This document shows, piece after piece, positions 15,284 through 24,144 of a DNA stretch of 64,000 nt. The DNA comes from Nonomuraea gerenzanensis (GTDB taxonomy: Bacteria > Actinomycetota > Actinomycetes > Streptosporangiales > Streptosporangiaceae): positions 7,378,001 to 7,442,000 of the forward strand of contig NZ_CP084058.1 of NCBI RefSeq assembly GCF_020215645.1, in the 5' to 3' direction. A program made the position numbers and the translations under genes. The notes beneath the pieces are model-generated. The model made no database searches, was not told the origin of the DNA, and saw only the letters and a program-made list of their open reading frames with translations. How positions within the stretch are numbered: position 1 is the stretch's first letter; the number at the start of each line of letters is the position of its first letter.

Positions 15284-17689
15284 TCACCCCCCGCCCTTGA
15301 TCTGCCTGAGGATGCTCTCGTCCGTGATCTCCGTGTCCCTGGCCAGCAGCAGCGCCTTGCTGAGGATGAGCGCCAGCCGGTCGTCCTCCTCGAACGGCAG
15401 GAACACCCGCTCGTCCCGGCGCCGCTCGGGCACGATGCACAGATAGACGTCACCCGGCTCCATGAGGATGTTGCCGCTGCCCAGGTGGATCTTGTATGTA
15501 CGCAGGTCACCGCGGACCACCAGGAAGCGGTCGGTGAGCGTGCAGCGCCCGCCGATGGCCGTGCGGGGCAGGATGCGGGCCAGGGCGTCGCGGCGCACCT
15601 CGCCCGAGGGGTGCAGCGGGCCGGCGGAGGAGTCGCGCCAGTAGGCCAGGTGGCGGTCGTGCCCGCGGTCGGTCCAGCCGGGGTCGGCCGCGATCGAGGT
15701 CACGGCCACGAACAGGTCGACGTCCCGCATGGCCTCGCTGAACACCAGCGGCGGCACCTCCGCCAGCGGCGCCTCCAGCCAGGCGCCCGTGTCGCCGCGC
15801 CGGTGGAAGCGCACCTGGTCGGTAGCGGCGTACTCGCCGGGCTCGTCGTACAGGTAGTCGTGGTGGAACGAGACCCGCCAGCGGCCCTCCGCCAGCACCC
15901 GGGTGGCCGCGTCGGTGTCGCCGCCGTCCCAGGGACCCAGCATCTTGGAGTCCCAGTTCCTGGCGCGGAACATCGCGTACAGCCGCCGGTAGTCGACGAC
16001 GTGGGCGGCGAACCTGTTGGAGTAGACGGCGGTCTGCTCCTCGGCGGGCGTGAGCGGATAGACCTCGCGGAACGCCTGCTTGAACGGCTGCCTGACCCGC
16101 CCCTCGGTCACGGCCTCCCGCCACCGGGCCACCTCGTCGGCGCCCGCCCGCGCCGGATGCCACAACCGCACCCGCCGCCCGTCCACAGCCCCGCCCGTCT
16201 CAGGCCCGCCCGTCCCAGGCCCGCCCGTCCCAGCCCCGCCCGTCCCAGGCCCGCCGGCGACCGGCGCGAACGCGGGTGGCAGGGTGCGCCACTCGCCCGG
16301 TGCGACCTCCACCTCCCAGATCAGCCGGCTCGCCACCGACCTCGCGATCGGGTGCCCGGCGACCTGCTCGCGCCACGTCTCGTACGGCCAGCACATCTCC
16401 CCCGCGAAGCCGCCCTCCAGCGCCCGGCACAGCGTCGTCACCTGCCGCCGCACCTGCTTGACCAGCTCACGCAGCCGTTTGACCTCCTCGGCATGGTCTC
16501 TGCGCACCGCCGCCGGCACGCTCTTGAGCGCCTTGCCGCCCTGCCACCAGCCCAGCTCGAACTCCCCGCCCGCACCAGGGGAGATCACCGCCGTGTACTC
16601 CCCCAGCGGCACCTCCAGCCGCCCGCCCGGCTCGAAACCCAGGGACGGCATGCGGAAGGCCACCTCGACCCGATCGGCCAGCCCGGGCTCGGCCTTCTTG
16701 ATCATGCGGTCGAGCTGCTTGACCACTCCCGCGTGCCGGGTCGCCGACCGGGCCGCGCGCAGCGCCGTGATGGCCTCGGGGGTCGGGAAGCGCCCGATCG
16801 CCCGGCCCAGCTCGAACAGCAGTGCCTGCGACGGCAGCGTCTTGGCCTTCGTGGGCGCGACGGCCACCCGTGCCAGCAGGCTGTCGAGCAGCGCGGGCAG
16901 CCACGGCGCGTCGCAGTGCAGCGCCAGCCGCGCGGCCCGGCCGAGCGCCGGCACCTCGGCCGCGCTGAACGCCTTGTCGGCGCGGTACGGCAGCTCGCCC
17001 GCGTGGATCGCGGCCACCCTCGCCTCCGCTGCCTCCAGGGCGGAGCGGGCGAAGTCCGCGTACGGGGTCAGGGCGGCCAGCCGGTCCCAGACGTCGGGCA
17101 GCTCGGGCGGCGACCCGTACGAGCGAGGCCCGATCTCGGCCACCAGCGCCCTGCCCACCGGGTCGAGCCCCAGCACCACGTCACGCTCGGCCGCCGCCAG
17201 CGACCCCAGCACCTCGTCCATCGATCTCTCCACCCCTTCCACCCCGCCCAGACCAGCCACCGCCAGCAGCGCGTACGGCGCCTCGAACCGCGCCTTGCCC
17301 ACCATGAACTCGGTCAGCACCCGCGCGACCCCAGCCAGCTCCCCCTCCGGCACCCCACCGGGACACCGCAGCAGCGCCCCGGCCGCCAGGCACACGTCGG
17401 CCCACTTCCGCCGATCCAGCCCGTCGGCCAGCGCCTGGTAGAGGGCCAGGCACGACTCGGCCGTGAACTCCGGCTGCCGCTTCCTGACCTCGTCCTCGAC
17501 GGAGAAGCGCATGGACGTGGCGGGGCCGCCCTTGCCCGGGGTCCGGTAGGCGAGCGGCAGCAGGACGCCCAGATCGACGGCCGTCAGCCGCGACAGGTCG
17601 GGCCACGGATCGGGATAGCCGAGGTCGGGCTCGGTGAGGTGGCGGTGGAGGCGGCGGGCCTCCGGGGAGAGGGGGTCGGTCACGTTCAC
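15284..17689 (-). CDS. DUF4132-domain protein
   Basis: The 801-residue protein has a helical N-terminal half with ARM/HEAT-like character (about 1-330). The central to C-terminal DUF4132 region is recognisable by QPFKQAFREVYPLTPAEE followed by YSNRFAAHVVDY. It ends with a beta-rich tail (YKIHLGSGNILM..GDVYLCIVP). A glycine-threonine linker (about 500-525, GGPGTGG units) interrupts the middle. DUF4132 proteins are often found with WGR domains or MoxR-type ATPases, but the function is not established and neither partner is adjacent here. GTG 17689 is assumed; no clear ribosome site is seen. Confidence 0.8.
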   Translation of the reverse strand: MNVTDPLSPEARRLHRHLTEPDLGYPDPWPDLSRLTAVDLGVLLPLAYRTPGKGGPATSMRFSVEDEVRKRQPEFTAESCLALYQALADGLDRRKWADVCLAAGALLRCPGGVPEGELAGVARVLTEFMVGKARFEAPYALLAVAGLGGVEGVERSMDEVLGSLAAAERDVVLGLDPVGRALVAEIGPRSYGSPPELPDVWDRLAALTPYADFARSALEAAEARVAAIHAGELPYRADKAFSAAEVPALGRAARLALHCDAPWLPALLDSLLARVAVAPTKAKTLPSQALLFELGRAIGRFPTPEAITALRAARSATRHAGVVKQLDRMIKKAEPGLADRVEVAFRMPSLGFEPGGRLEVPLGEYTAVISPGAGGEFELGWWQGGKALKSVPAAVRRDHAEEVKRLRELVKQVRRQVTTLCRALEGGFAGEMCWPYETWREQVAGHPIARSVASRLIWEVEVAPGEWRTLPPAFAPVAGGPGTGGAGTGGPGTGGPETGGAVDGRRVRLWHPARAGADEVARWREAVTEGRVRQPFKQAFREVYPLTPAEEQTAVYSNRFAAHVVDYRRLYAMFRARNWDSKMLGPWDGGDTDAATRVLAEGRWRVSFHHDYLYDEPGEYAATDQVRFHRRGDTGAWLEAPLAEVPPLVFSEAMRDVDLFVAVTSIAADPGWTDRGHDRHLAYWRDSSAGPLHPSGEVRRDALARILPRTAIGGRCTLTDRFLVVRGDLRTYKIHLGSGNILMEPGDVYLCIVPERRRDERVFLPFEEDDRLALILSKALLLARDTEITDESILRQIKGGG

Positions 17690-17722
17690 GAGTCAGCAGG
17701 TTGCCGTACGGCACCGACAAAA

Positions 17723-19963
17723 TCAGCAGGTGGTGCCGCGCGGAGGCAGCCGGAGGGTCGCCAGGTACCGGTTGACGTGGGCGGTGATGCAGCCGCTGAG
17801 CCCCTGGAGGTAGAGGGTGTGGCCGTGTCCCTCGTAGCGCAGGCTCGCCGAGCCCGGCACGTGACGGACGGTGGTGTCGACCTCCCCGTGGTCGGTCCAG
17901 CTGCCCACCCCCAGGAACGGCGGCAGGCCGGTGGCGGGGAGCGGGGCCGGTGGGTTCGTGACGGGGGCGGGCCAGCCCGCGCAGGCCAGGGGCCACCAGG
18001 CTCGTTGCCCGGCGAAGTTCGGCGACAGCCGCTGCGCCGCGCGCAGCGCCTTCCGGTACGCCGCGTAACCGCCGTACCCCTTGCCGTCGAGGCAGTGCGT
18101 CATGTTCTGCCCGGCGAGCGAGGGCACCTTGGGGCTGCCCGAGGCCTGCCGCACGTAGTCCGCGAACCCGGCGGCGTCCCCGGCGGCGGCCCGCTCGATG
18201 GCGGCGGCGAGCTGCACCCAGCGCGGCACGTCCGGCTCCCTGCCCGGCGCGGTGAAGCTGGGGGCCGCCGCCACCTTCAGGTCGAACCCGGTGTACGCCG
18301 CCCCGGTCGGGTCGTCGCGCACCGGCACGGGCGTCCGGTCCGCCGCGGCCACCAGCTTCCGCCACACCTGCCCCACGTCCTGGCCGTGCAGCGCGCACGC
18401 CGTGGCCGTCCGGCACCAGGCCGCGAACCGCTCCAGCTGCTGCTCCGCGATCGCGTAACGGCGGGGCTCGCCGTCCGCGACCTGCTCGACGTGCGGCACG
18501 GCGCCGTCCAGGACCATGGCGCGGACGCGGGCGGGGAACAGCCGGGCGTACGCGGTCGCGGGCGTCCCGCCGTAGGAGTTGGCCAGGATGCTCAGCCGTT
18601 CCTCCCCCAGCGCGACGCGGACGGCCTCGAGGTCGCGGGCGACGGAGGCCGAGTCCATGTGGTCGAACAGCTCGGGGTCGGCGGTCCGGCAACGCTGCGC
18701 GTGCGCGCGGTTCGTCCGCTCCAGCGCCGCGTACTCGGCCCGGTCGCGCGGCAGGGTGATCCAGGGGCCGGTGGCCAGGCAGTCGTACGGGATCGGCCCG
18801 CCGGGCTTGACGGTGTTGCGCGGGGCGAAGCTCACCACGTCGAACCGGTCGCGCAGCTCCGCGAACCGGCCGTGGAACTGCTTCAGGTCGTCCAGCCCCG
18901 ACGCGCCGGGGCCGCCGGGGACGGAGAAGACGGTGCCGATCCGGCGTTCGGCGCCGGAGGCGGGCAGCAGGCCGACCGGGATGGTGATCTTCCGCCCTGC
19001 TGGACGGGCCCAGTCGAGCGGCACCTGGACGGCGGCGCAGCGCATGTCCTGGGGTGCGTCCTGGTCCGCGCACGGCTGCCACACCAGGGTGCCGCGTGCG
19101 GGCGACCCGGCCGCGGGCAGCGCGACCAGCCCTGCCAGCAGGGTCGCCGCCACCCCCACGGCCAGCGCCTTCACCTTGCGCCCTCTCAGCGCGATCACCA
19201 CCGACCCCGCCGTCAGCGCCACGGCGACGTGCGCGGCCAGCAGGCCGGCCGCCGCCCGCGGCGCCAGCAACCCGCCGCCCACCCCGGCGACCTGCTGCGG
19301 CAGGCTCTCGAACAGGTACGCCCCAGCCTGCGTCCGCAGCGGCGGCGGCAGCACCCGGACGGCGAACGGCACCACCAGGAACAGCATGACGAGCACGACC
19401 AGGGTGCCGGGCGTGGAGCGGAGCGCCGCCCCCACGCCCAGCCCGATCAGCGCCGCCGCCGTCATGGACAGCCCGGCGACGACCACCGAGGTGAGCACGC
19501 CGGGCTCGGCCAGCCCGGTGCCCAGGGTCCGGCCGTCGAGCAGGATGTCGCCGGCACGGTCGCCGAGCACGGCCTGGGCGGACAGGTGCATGGCGAACGC
19601 CAGCACCTGTCCGCCGACAAGGGTGACCGCGGCCAGCCCCGGAGCCTTGGCGAACAGGAAGAGCTGCCGCCTCGGCACCGCCACCAGGCTGGTGCGGATC
19701 ATGCCGGTGGCGTACTCGGAGGTGACGGTGAGCGCGCCGAGCGTGCCGAACACGAAGTACGCGACCGGCAGCCCGGTGCCGAGCCCGTCGCCGTTGCCGG
19801 TGAAACGCAGCCGGTCCTGCGGCGGCTGGGCGTCGTACCCGCGCACGATCAGGCAGGCCACGCCGGCGCAGACGAGCACGGCGAGCAGGGAGGTGACCAG
19901 GAGGTAGGCGTTGGAGCGCAGGGAGCGGAGCTTGTGCCATTCCGCGGCGATCGCGTCGATCAT
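17723..19963 (-). CDS. ABC-2 permease fused to secreted-type alpha/beta hydrolase
   Basis: The N-terminal 260 residues form an ABC-2 type permease with about six membrane segments (starts MIDAIAAEWHKLRSLRS). Residues 264-746 form a complete tripeptidyl-aminopeptidase-like (S33) hydrolase. It has its own signal-like hydrophobic segment (265-287), the oxyanion motif PGGPGASG (349-356), nucleophile S463 in NSYGG, and a terminal GHGH (712-715) carrying the likely catalytic His. An in-frame GTG at 19174 (V264) has AGAGGG 6 nt upstream, so a separate 483-residue exported hydrolase could also be made. The ATG overlaps the ATPase gene stop (ATGA). The pair therefore forms an importer/exporter unit with the gene upstream. 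Confidence 0.85.
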   Translation of the reverse strand: MIDAIAAEWHKLRSLRSNAYLLVTSLLAVLVCAGVACLIVRGYDAQPPQDRLRFTGNGDGLGTGLPVAYFVFGTLGALTVTSEYATGMIRTSLVAVPRRQLFLFAKAPGLAAVTLVGGQVLAFAMHLSAQAVLGDRAGDILLDGRTLGTGLAEPGVLTSVVVAGLSMTAAALIGLGVGAALRSTPGTLVVLVMLFLVVPFAVRVLPPPLRTQAGAYLFESLPQQVAGVGGGLLAPRAAAGLLAAHVAVALTAGSVVIALRGRKVKALAVGVAATLLAGLVALPAAGSPARGTLVWQPCADQDAPQDMRCAAVQVPLDWARPAGRKITIPVGLLPASGAERRIGTVFSVPGGPGASGLDDLKQFHGRFAELRDRFDVVSFAPRNTVKPGGPIPYDCLATGPWITLPRDRAEYAALERTNRAHAQRCRTADPELFDHMDSASVARDLEAVRVALGEERLSILANSYGGTPATAYARLFPARVRAMVLDGAVPHVEQVADGEPRRYAIAEQQLERFAAWCRTATACALHGQDVGQVWRKLVAAADRTPVPVRDDPTGAAYTGFDLKVAAAPSFTAPGREPDVPRWVQLAAAIERAAAGDAAGFADYVRQASGSPKVPSLAGQNMTHCLDGKGYGGYAAYRKALRAAQRLSPNFAGQRAWWPLACAGWPAPVTNPPAPLPATGLPPFLGVGSWTDHGEVDTTVRHVPGSASLRYEGHGHTLYLQGLSGCITAHVNRYLATLRLPPRGTTC

Positions 19964-20934
19964 CGGCCCGCTCCGGTGCCGGCTTCCTTGACGCTGCCCG
20001 CTCCAGTGGTGGCGGCCTTGACGCTGCCCACCCCGCCGGCGGAGGCGCCGAACTCGACGGCGTCCTCGGTCAGCTCCATGAACGCCTCCTCCAGCGAGGC
20101 GCTGCGCGGCGTGAGCTCCCGCAGCGCGATCCCCGCCCGCAGCGCGACGTCGCCGACGGCCCCCGCGTCCAAGCCCCGCACGAGCAGCGCCCCGTCCCCG
20201 CCCGAGACGGTGGCCCCGCAGTCGCGCAGCAGCGACGCCAGCCGCTCCGGATCCGCAGCCCGGACCAGCACGTCACGCTGGAAGCGCGCCGCGAGCGCCG
20301 CCATGGTCGTGTCGGCGATCAGCCGGCCGCGGCCGACGACCACCACGTGGTCGGCGGTGAGCGCCAGCTCGTTCATCAGGTGGCTCGACAGCAGCACGGT
20401 ACGGCCCTCGCCCGCGAGCCGGCGCAGCAGCTCCCGGACCCAGCGGATGCCCTCGGGATCCAGCCCGTTCAACGGCTCGTCGAACATCAGCACCGCCGGA
20501 TCCCCGAGCAGCGCCGCCGCGATGCCCAGCCGCTGCTTCATCCCGAGCGAGAACCCGCCGATCCGCCGGTCCGCCACCTCCTCCAGCCCGGCCTGGCCCA
20601 GCACGGCGGCGACCCGGCCGGGGCCCAGGCCGTTGCTGCGCGCCAGGCAGCCGAGGTGGGCGCGCGCGGTCCTGCCGCCGTGGACGGCTCCGGCGTCGAG
20701 CAGCGCCCCCATGGTGCGCATGGGACGGCGCAGCGACGCGTACGGGCGCCCGTCCACCAGCGCCTCGCCGGCGTCGGGCACCTCCAGCCCGAGCACGGCC
20801 CGCATGGTCGTGGACTTGCCCGCCCCGTTCGGCCCGAGGAAACCGGTCACCAGCCCCGGTCTCACGGTGAAGGTCAGCTCGTCCACGGCCACCGTGCGGC
20901 CGTACCGCATGGTCAGGCCCCTCACTTCGATCAC
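19960..20934 (-). CDS. ABC transporter ATP-binding protein (ABC-2 type)
   Basis: The 324-residue ATPase has Walker A GPNGAGKST, a FSLGMKQRLGIA signature, Walker B VLMFDEP followed by LNGLDPEG, and a switch His in SSHLMNE. A DrrA-like C-terminal part (AALAARFQRDVLVRA...LEEAFMELT) follows, and then a short repeated tail (two GSVK-x2-T/G-TGAG-like units). It would drive the permease encoded immediately downstream. The GTG at 20934 is chosen because GAGGGAGA lies just before it; an upstream ATG at 20964 lacks such a site. Gene overlap with the permease is ATGA. Confidence 0.92.
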   Translation of the reverse strand: MIEVRGLTMRYGRTVAVDELTFTVRPGLVTGFLGPNGAGKSTTMRAVLGLEVPDAGEALVDGRPYASLRRPMRTMGALLDAGAVHGGRTARAHLGCLARSNGLGPGRVAAVLGQAGLEEVADRRIGGFSLGMKQRLGIAAALLGDPAVLMFDEPLNGLDPEGIRWVRELLRRLAGEGRTVLLSSHLMNELALTADHVVVVGRGRLIADTTMAALAARFQRDVLVRAADPERLASLLRDCGATVSGGDGALLVRGLDAGAVGDVALRAGIALRELTPRSASLEEAFMELTEDAVEFGASAGGVGSVKAATTGAGSVKEAGTGAGR

Positions 20935-21036
20935 GTCTCTCCCTCGTCGTCCGGCGGGTGCCATGACCAGGCTCGCGGCCGGGGAGCCGGGCGGCCATGG
21001 GCGTGCGCCTACCGGGCGGGGTGGAGAAACGCCACC

Positions 21037-22881
21037 TCAGGGGGTGGGGCCTGCCCCACCCCAGCCCGCCCACGTGCGGTGGACGACCTTCTTCGCGGAC
21101 CGGCCGGGGTAGACGACGATCAGGTGTTCCTCGACGGGCGCCTCGGGGTCGGCCTCGTCCCATTCCTCCGTACGGGCGTAGATCCGCATCCGGTAGCGGC
21201 CGGGACCGTCGACGGCCAGGCTCGGCAGCGGCGCGAGCGCCCCGCTGTCACCGCCCTCGGGGTACGGCGGCACGACGATGCGCCCGCTGCGGCTGGCGAT
21301 GCCCACCTCGACCACCTGCGCCCAGCCCTTGAGCCGCAGCGGCGGCGCCTTGCGGAAGGCCTTGACGGTCATGCACATCGGCTCGTTCTCACCGAAGGTT
21401 GTGATGGCGGCGCTGCCGCCTGCGGCGTGCACGAACCCGTCCTCGATGGCCTCGAACATGTCGGCGTACGGGTCGCCGTCGGTGCCGTCGCGGTCGTCGT
21501 AGACGTAGTAGCCGCCCCCCTCGAAGAGCAGGTACGCCGCCGTGCCCTGCCGCGCGGCGCGCACCTTCGGCCACGGGTCGGCGCACCGGGTGTTCATCTC
21601 CGCCAGCTCGGCCTGCCAGGCGGCCTGTTCGCGCTCCCTTTCCCGCTGTACGCGTGCCTGCTCGGCCCGGTGCCGGGCGGCGGCGCCGGGGCACAGGAAC
21701 TCCAGGGCGTCGCCGAGCCGGACCATGCCCGGCGGCTCGTTCGTGCGGCGCAGCCACTCCTGCCGGTCCTTGACGGCGGGCATCGCGCACAGCCGGTCGC
21801 CGTGGGCCAGCACCTGCCGGTCCGGCAGGTTCCTGGGGAAGATCGGGGATTCCACCGAGTCGTCCCTGGCGAGGCAGAGGAACGTACGCCGCCGGTCCTG
21901 CGGGCGGGTCTCGGCGAAGGGGCGGATGCGCTCGCCGCAGTCCTCCTCCGTGCCGGTGAAGCTGTACCGGGCCTCTTCCTCGGCCCCGATCGCGAGCAGC
22001 GGCAGCACCACCGCGACGGACAGCAACAGCCGCGTCCCCCGGTGAGTGACGGGCCGCGAGCCGGTGGCGGCTCCTGACCGGGCCAGCTCGTGCGCCGTGC
22101 GTGCCAGCCAGACCGTGGTGAGCGTCTCCAGCACGTCCGCCACGAGCGCGAGGGCACGGGACACGTCCTCCGCCTCGTCGGGCAGGACGAGGTGGAGGAG
22201 GGGGAGAATCAGCGGGGCGATGAGGGCGAGCCACCCGATGGCGACCGTGGCGCCGCTCCACCGCCCGTCGCGGCGCTGCCCGAGGAGGATCATCACCGTG
22301 AAGGCGATGCTCGCCAGGCCCAGCACCCAGCGCCCCTGCCAGATCACCGCGTCGGGCAGCAGCACCAGCGGCAGCGCGCCGATCAGGCCGAGCGCGAGGC
22401 CGGCCGCCCGTAACGAGGCCGGCATCCCCGTGAGGACGCGCACCCACACGATCATCGTGACGGCCCACAGGACCCGGCTCCCGACGAGCACCACGACGCC
22501 GGACAGCTCGTCCAGGACCTCCCAGAACACCAGATCGGCGGCGATGCCCAGGTAGAGCAGGCGCCGCAACCACACGACGTCACGCGGCGACCCCTCGGCG
22601 CGCGGCAGAGCGGGGCCGCGCAGCACCTGCCACAGCATCCACGCGTTGAACACGCCGATCGCGACGAGCAGCGGCCCGAGCCGGCCTCCGCCCACGAAAC
22701 GTGGCCACGACGCCAGACCCGTCACGGTCACCGACAGCGCCGACAGGTCGCGGGACACGATGGCGTACCCGGTGGTGGCGGCCACGGCGGCCAGGTAGAA
22801 CGCGACGGCGACCGCGGCCAGGCGCCCGAGGCGGTAGCGGCCGGCGGCGGCCCAGAGGTGAGTGACGATGGGGAAGATCAT
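21037..22881 (-). CDS. 614-residue membrane protein with soluble C-terminal half
   Basis: The first 320 residues hold about eight to nine hydrophobic segments, ending with VWLARTAHELA, and resemble the smaller membrane protein at 3614-4435. A further membrane helix (LLLSVAVVLPLLAIG) leads to a soluble part of about 280 residues with paired cysteines. That part has a charged helix rich in Arg/Glu/Gln (about 440-475) and beta-rich ends. I do not recognise a named domain. The gene is divergent from the sensor kinase gene, separated by an 18-bp palindrome; a second copy of that palindrome overlaps its stop region. It may be a target or accessory of the two-component system, which is inference. 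Confidence 0.75.
   Translation of the reverse strand: MIFPIVTHLWAAAGRYRLGRLAAVAVAFYLAAVAATTGYAIVSRDLSALSVTVTGLASWPRFVGGGRLGPLLVAIGVFNAWMLWQVLRGPALPRAEGSPRDVVWLRRLLYLGIAADLVFWEVLDELSGVVVLVGSRVLWAVTMIVWVRVLTGMPASLRAAGLALGLIGALPLVLLPDAVIWQGRWVLGLASIAFTVMILLGQRRDGRWSGATVAIGWLALIAPLILPLLHLVLPDEAEDVSRALALVADVLETLTTVWLARTAHELARSGAATGSRPVTHRGTRLLLSVAVVLPLLAIGAEEEARYSFTGTEEDCGERIRPFAETRPQDRRRTFLCLARDDSVESPIFPRNLPDRQVLAHGDRLCAMPAVKDRQEWLRRTNEPPGMVRLGDALEFLCPGAAARHRAEQARVQREREREQAAWQAELAEMNTRCADPWPKVRAARQGTAAYLLFEGGGYYVYDDRDGTDGDPYADMFEAIEDGFVHAAGGSAAITTFGENEPMCMTVKAFRKAPPLRLKGWAQVVEVGIASRSGRIVVPPYPEGGDSGALAPLPSLAVDGPGRYRMRIYARTEEWDEADPEAPVEEHLIVVYPGRSAKKVVHRTWAGWGGAGPTP
21043..21060. promoter_or_regulatory. 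18-bp palindrome, copy at gene 3' end
   Basis: GGTGGGGC-CT-GCCCCACC lies inside the last codons of the 614-residue protein gene, 6 nt from the start of its stop codon. The flanking bases extend the pairing to CCACCCC. It may act as a terminator stem, but its arms are identical to the palindrome at 22885-22902. Confidence 0.6.
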
Positions 22882-22884
22882 AGT

Positions 22885-22902
22885 GGTGGGGCCAGCCCCA
22901 CC
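22885..22902. promoter_or_regulatory. 18-bp palindrome in the divergent promoter region
   Basis: GGTGGGGC-CA-GCCCCACC sits between the divergent 614-residue protein gene (ATG at 22881, 4 nt away) and the histidine kinase gene (GTG at 22936). The arms are identical to those at 21043-21060. The position suits an operator of the adjacent response regulator or an RNA hairpin masking the ribosome site. Confidence 0.55.
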
Positions 22903-22935
22903 GCCCTCCGCTCCAGGGCACGGCAGACTGCAGGG

Positions 22936-24144
22936 GTGAGCAGGACACGACCACGACCCGCCAGGGACAGGGCCGCCGCGTTCAGGAGGGCGAGCGACCC
23001 CGGCCACCTGGTGGCGAGGCCGGTGTCGCACGCCGTCGCCGTGCCGGCCGAGCTGGTGCTGAACGCCGTCACCGGGCTCGTCGCGCTCGCGTTACTGATG
23101 CTGCTGGTCCTGGGCGGCGCGCTCGCCCCGGTGACCGGGCCCGCGCCGCTCGCCCGGGCGTCCGCCCTGGCCCGCCGCCTGGCCGTCTTCCACCGCCGCC
23201 GCGCCGGCCGGAGCACGCCGCGCCGCCCGCCCACCACCCGCCGCACCGTGCTCTGGCTGGCCGTCCACAGCGTCACGGGTCCCGCCCCGGTGGCCGCGAC
23301 GTGGGCGATGCTCGCCGCCCTGGACTACGTCTTCTTCAGGCTGCACCCGGTGGAGCGCAGCTCGCTCAACACGTTCGCCATGAGCCTGTCCATCGCGGCC
23401 ATCGCGGTGGTCATCCTCCTGTCGGTGTTCCTGTTCCGGGCCGGACAGGACCGGCTGGCGCGGCTGCTGCTCGACCCGCCCCCGTCCCCCGACGCCCGCA
23501 TCAGGGAGCTGACCGAGGCGCGGGCCGCGCTGGCGGACGCGCGCGCCGCCGAGCTGCGCCGCATCGAGCGCGACCTGCACGACGGCGCCCAGGCCAAGCT
23601 GATCGCCATCCGCATGCACCTGGGCCTGGCACGCGGCTCCCGCGACGCGGGCGAGATGCTGCGCATGATCGACGAGGCGCGGGAGGTCGCCGGTGAGGCC
23701 CTGACGGACCTGCGTGACCTGGTACGCGGCATCCATCCCCCGGTGCTGGCCGACCGGGGCCTGGCGGGCGCCATCGAGGCGTCCGCGCTGCTGTGTCCCG
23801 TGCCGGTCACGCTCGACCTCGACCTGCCCGGCAGGCTGCAGCCGCCCGTCGAGTCCGCCGTGTACTTCGCCGCCGCCGAGGCCCTGACGAACGTCACCAA
23901 GCACAGCGGCGCCGCCCGCGCCTGGGTGCGGCTGCGGCACGCGGCCGGAATGCTCACCCTGACCGTCGGCGACGACGGCCGGGGCGGCGCCCGCCGCGAC
24001 GCGGGCACCGGCCTGCGCGGCATCGAGAACCGACTGTCCGCCTTCGACGGCTCGCTCACCGTGAGCAGCCCTCCCGGCGGCCCCACCGAGCTGATCATGG
24101 AGCTGCCGTGCGCGTTGTCATCGCCGAAGATCTCGCCCTGCTGA
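22936..24144 (+). CDS. two-component sensor histidine kinase (HisKA_3 type)
   Basis: The 402-residue kinase has a basic N-terminus, two to four membrane segments (about 30-175), and the HisKA_3 dimerisation/phosphoacceptor motif RRIERDLHDGAQ with H215. The ATPase domain carries AAEALTNVTKHSGA (N box), GDDGRGG and GTGLRGIENRL. It is the NarL/LiaS-like class and acts with the response regulator gene that overlaps its 3' end. The GTG at 22936 begins close to the palindrome; upstream frame extension is unlikely to be coding. CAGACT 6 nt before the GTG could be a -10 box of a leaderless transcript. Codon 53 is a TTA. Confidence 0.92.
   Translation: MSRTRPRPARDRAAAFRRASDPGHLVARPVSHAVAVPAELVLNAVTGLVALALLMLLVLGGALAPVTGPAPLARASALARRLAVFHRRRAGRSTPRRPPTTRRTVLWLAVHSVTGPAPVAATWAMLAALDYVFFRLHPVERSSLNTFAMSLSIAAIAVVILLSVFLFRAGQDRLARLLLDPPPSPDARIRELTEARAALADARAAELRRIERDLHDGAQAKLIAIRMHLGLARGSRDAGEMLRMIDEAREVAGEALTDLRDLVRGIHPPVLADRGLAGAIEASALLCPVPVTLDLDLPGRLQPPVESAVYFAAAEALTNVTKHSGAARAWVRLRHAAGMLTLTVGDDGRGGARRDAGTGLRGIENRLSAFDGSLTVSSPPGGPTELIMELPCALSSPKISPC

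Noticed and set aside
15485..21112. A very long plus-strand open frame of 1875 codons.
   Set aside because: It is the antisense shadow of the DUF4132, permease-hydrolase and ATPase genes; its composition is Arg/Gly/Pro/His-rich with no domain, a usual artefact in high-GC DNA.
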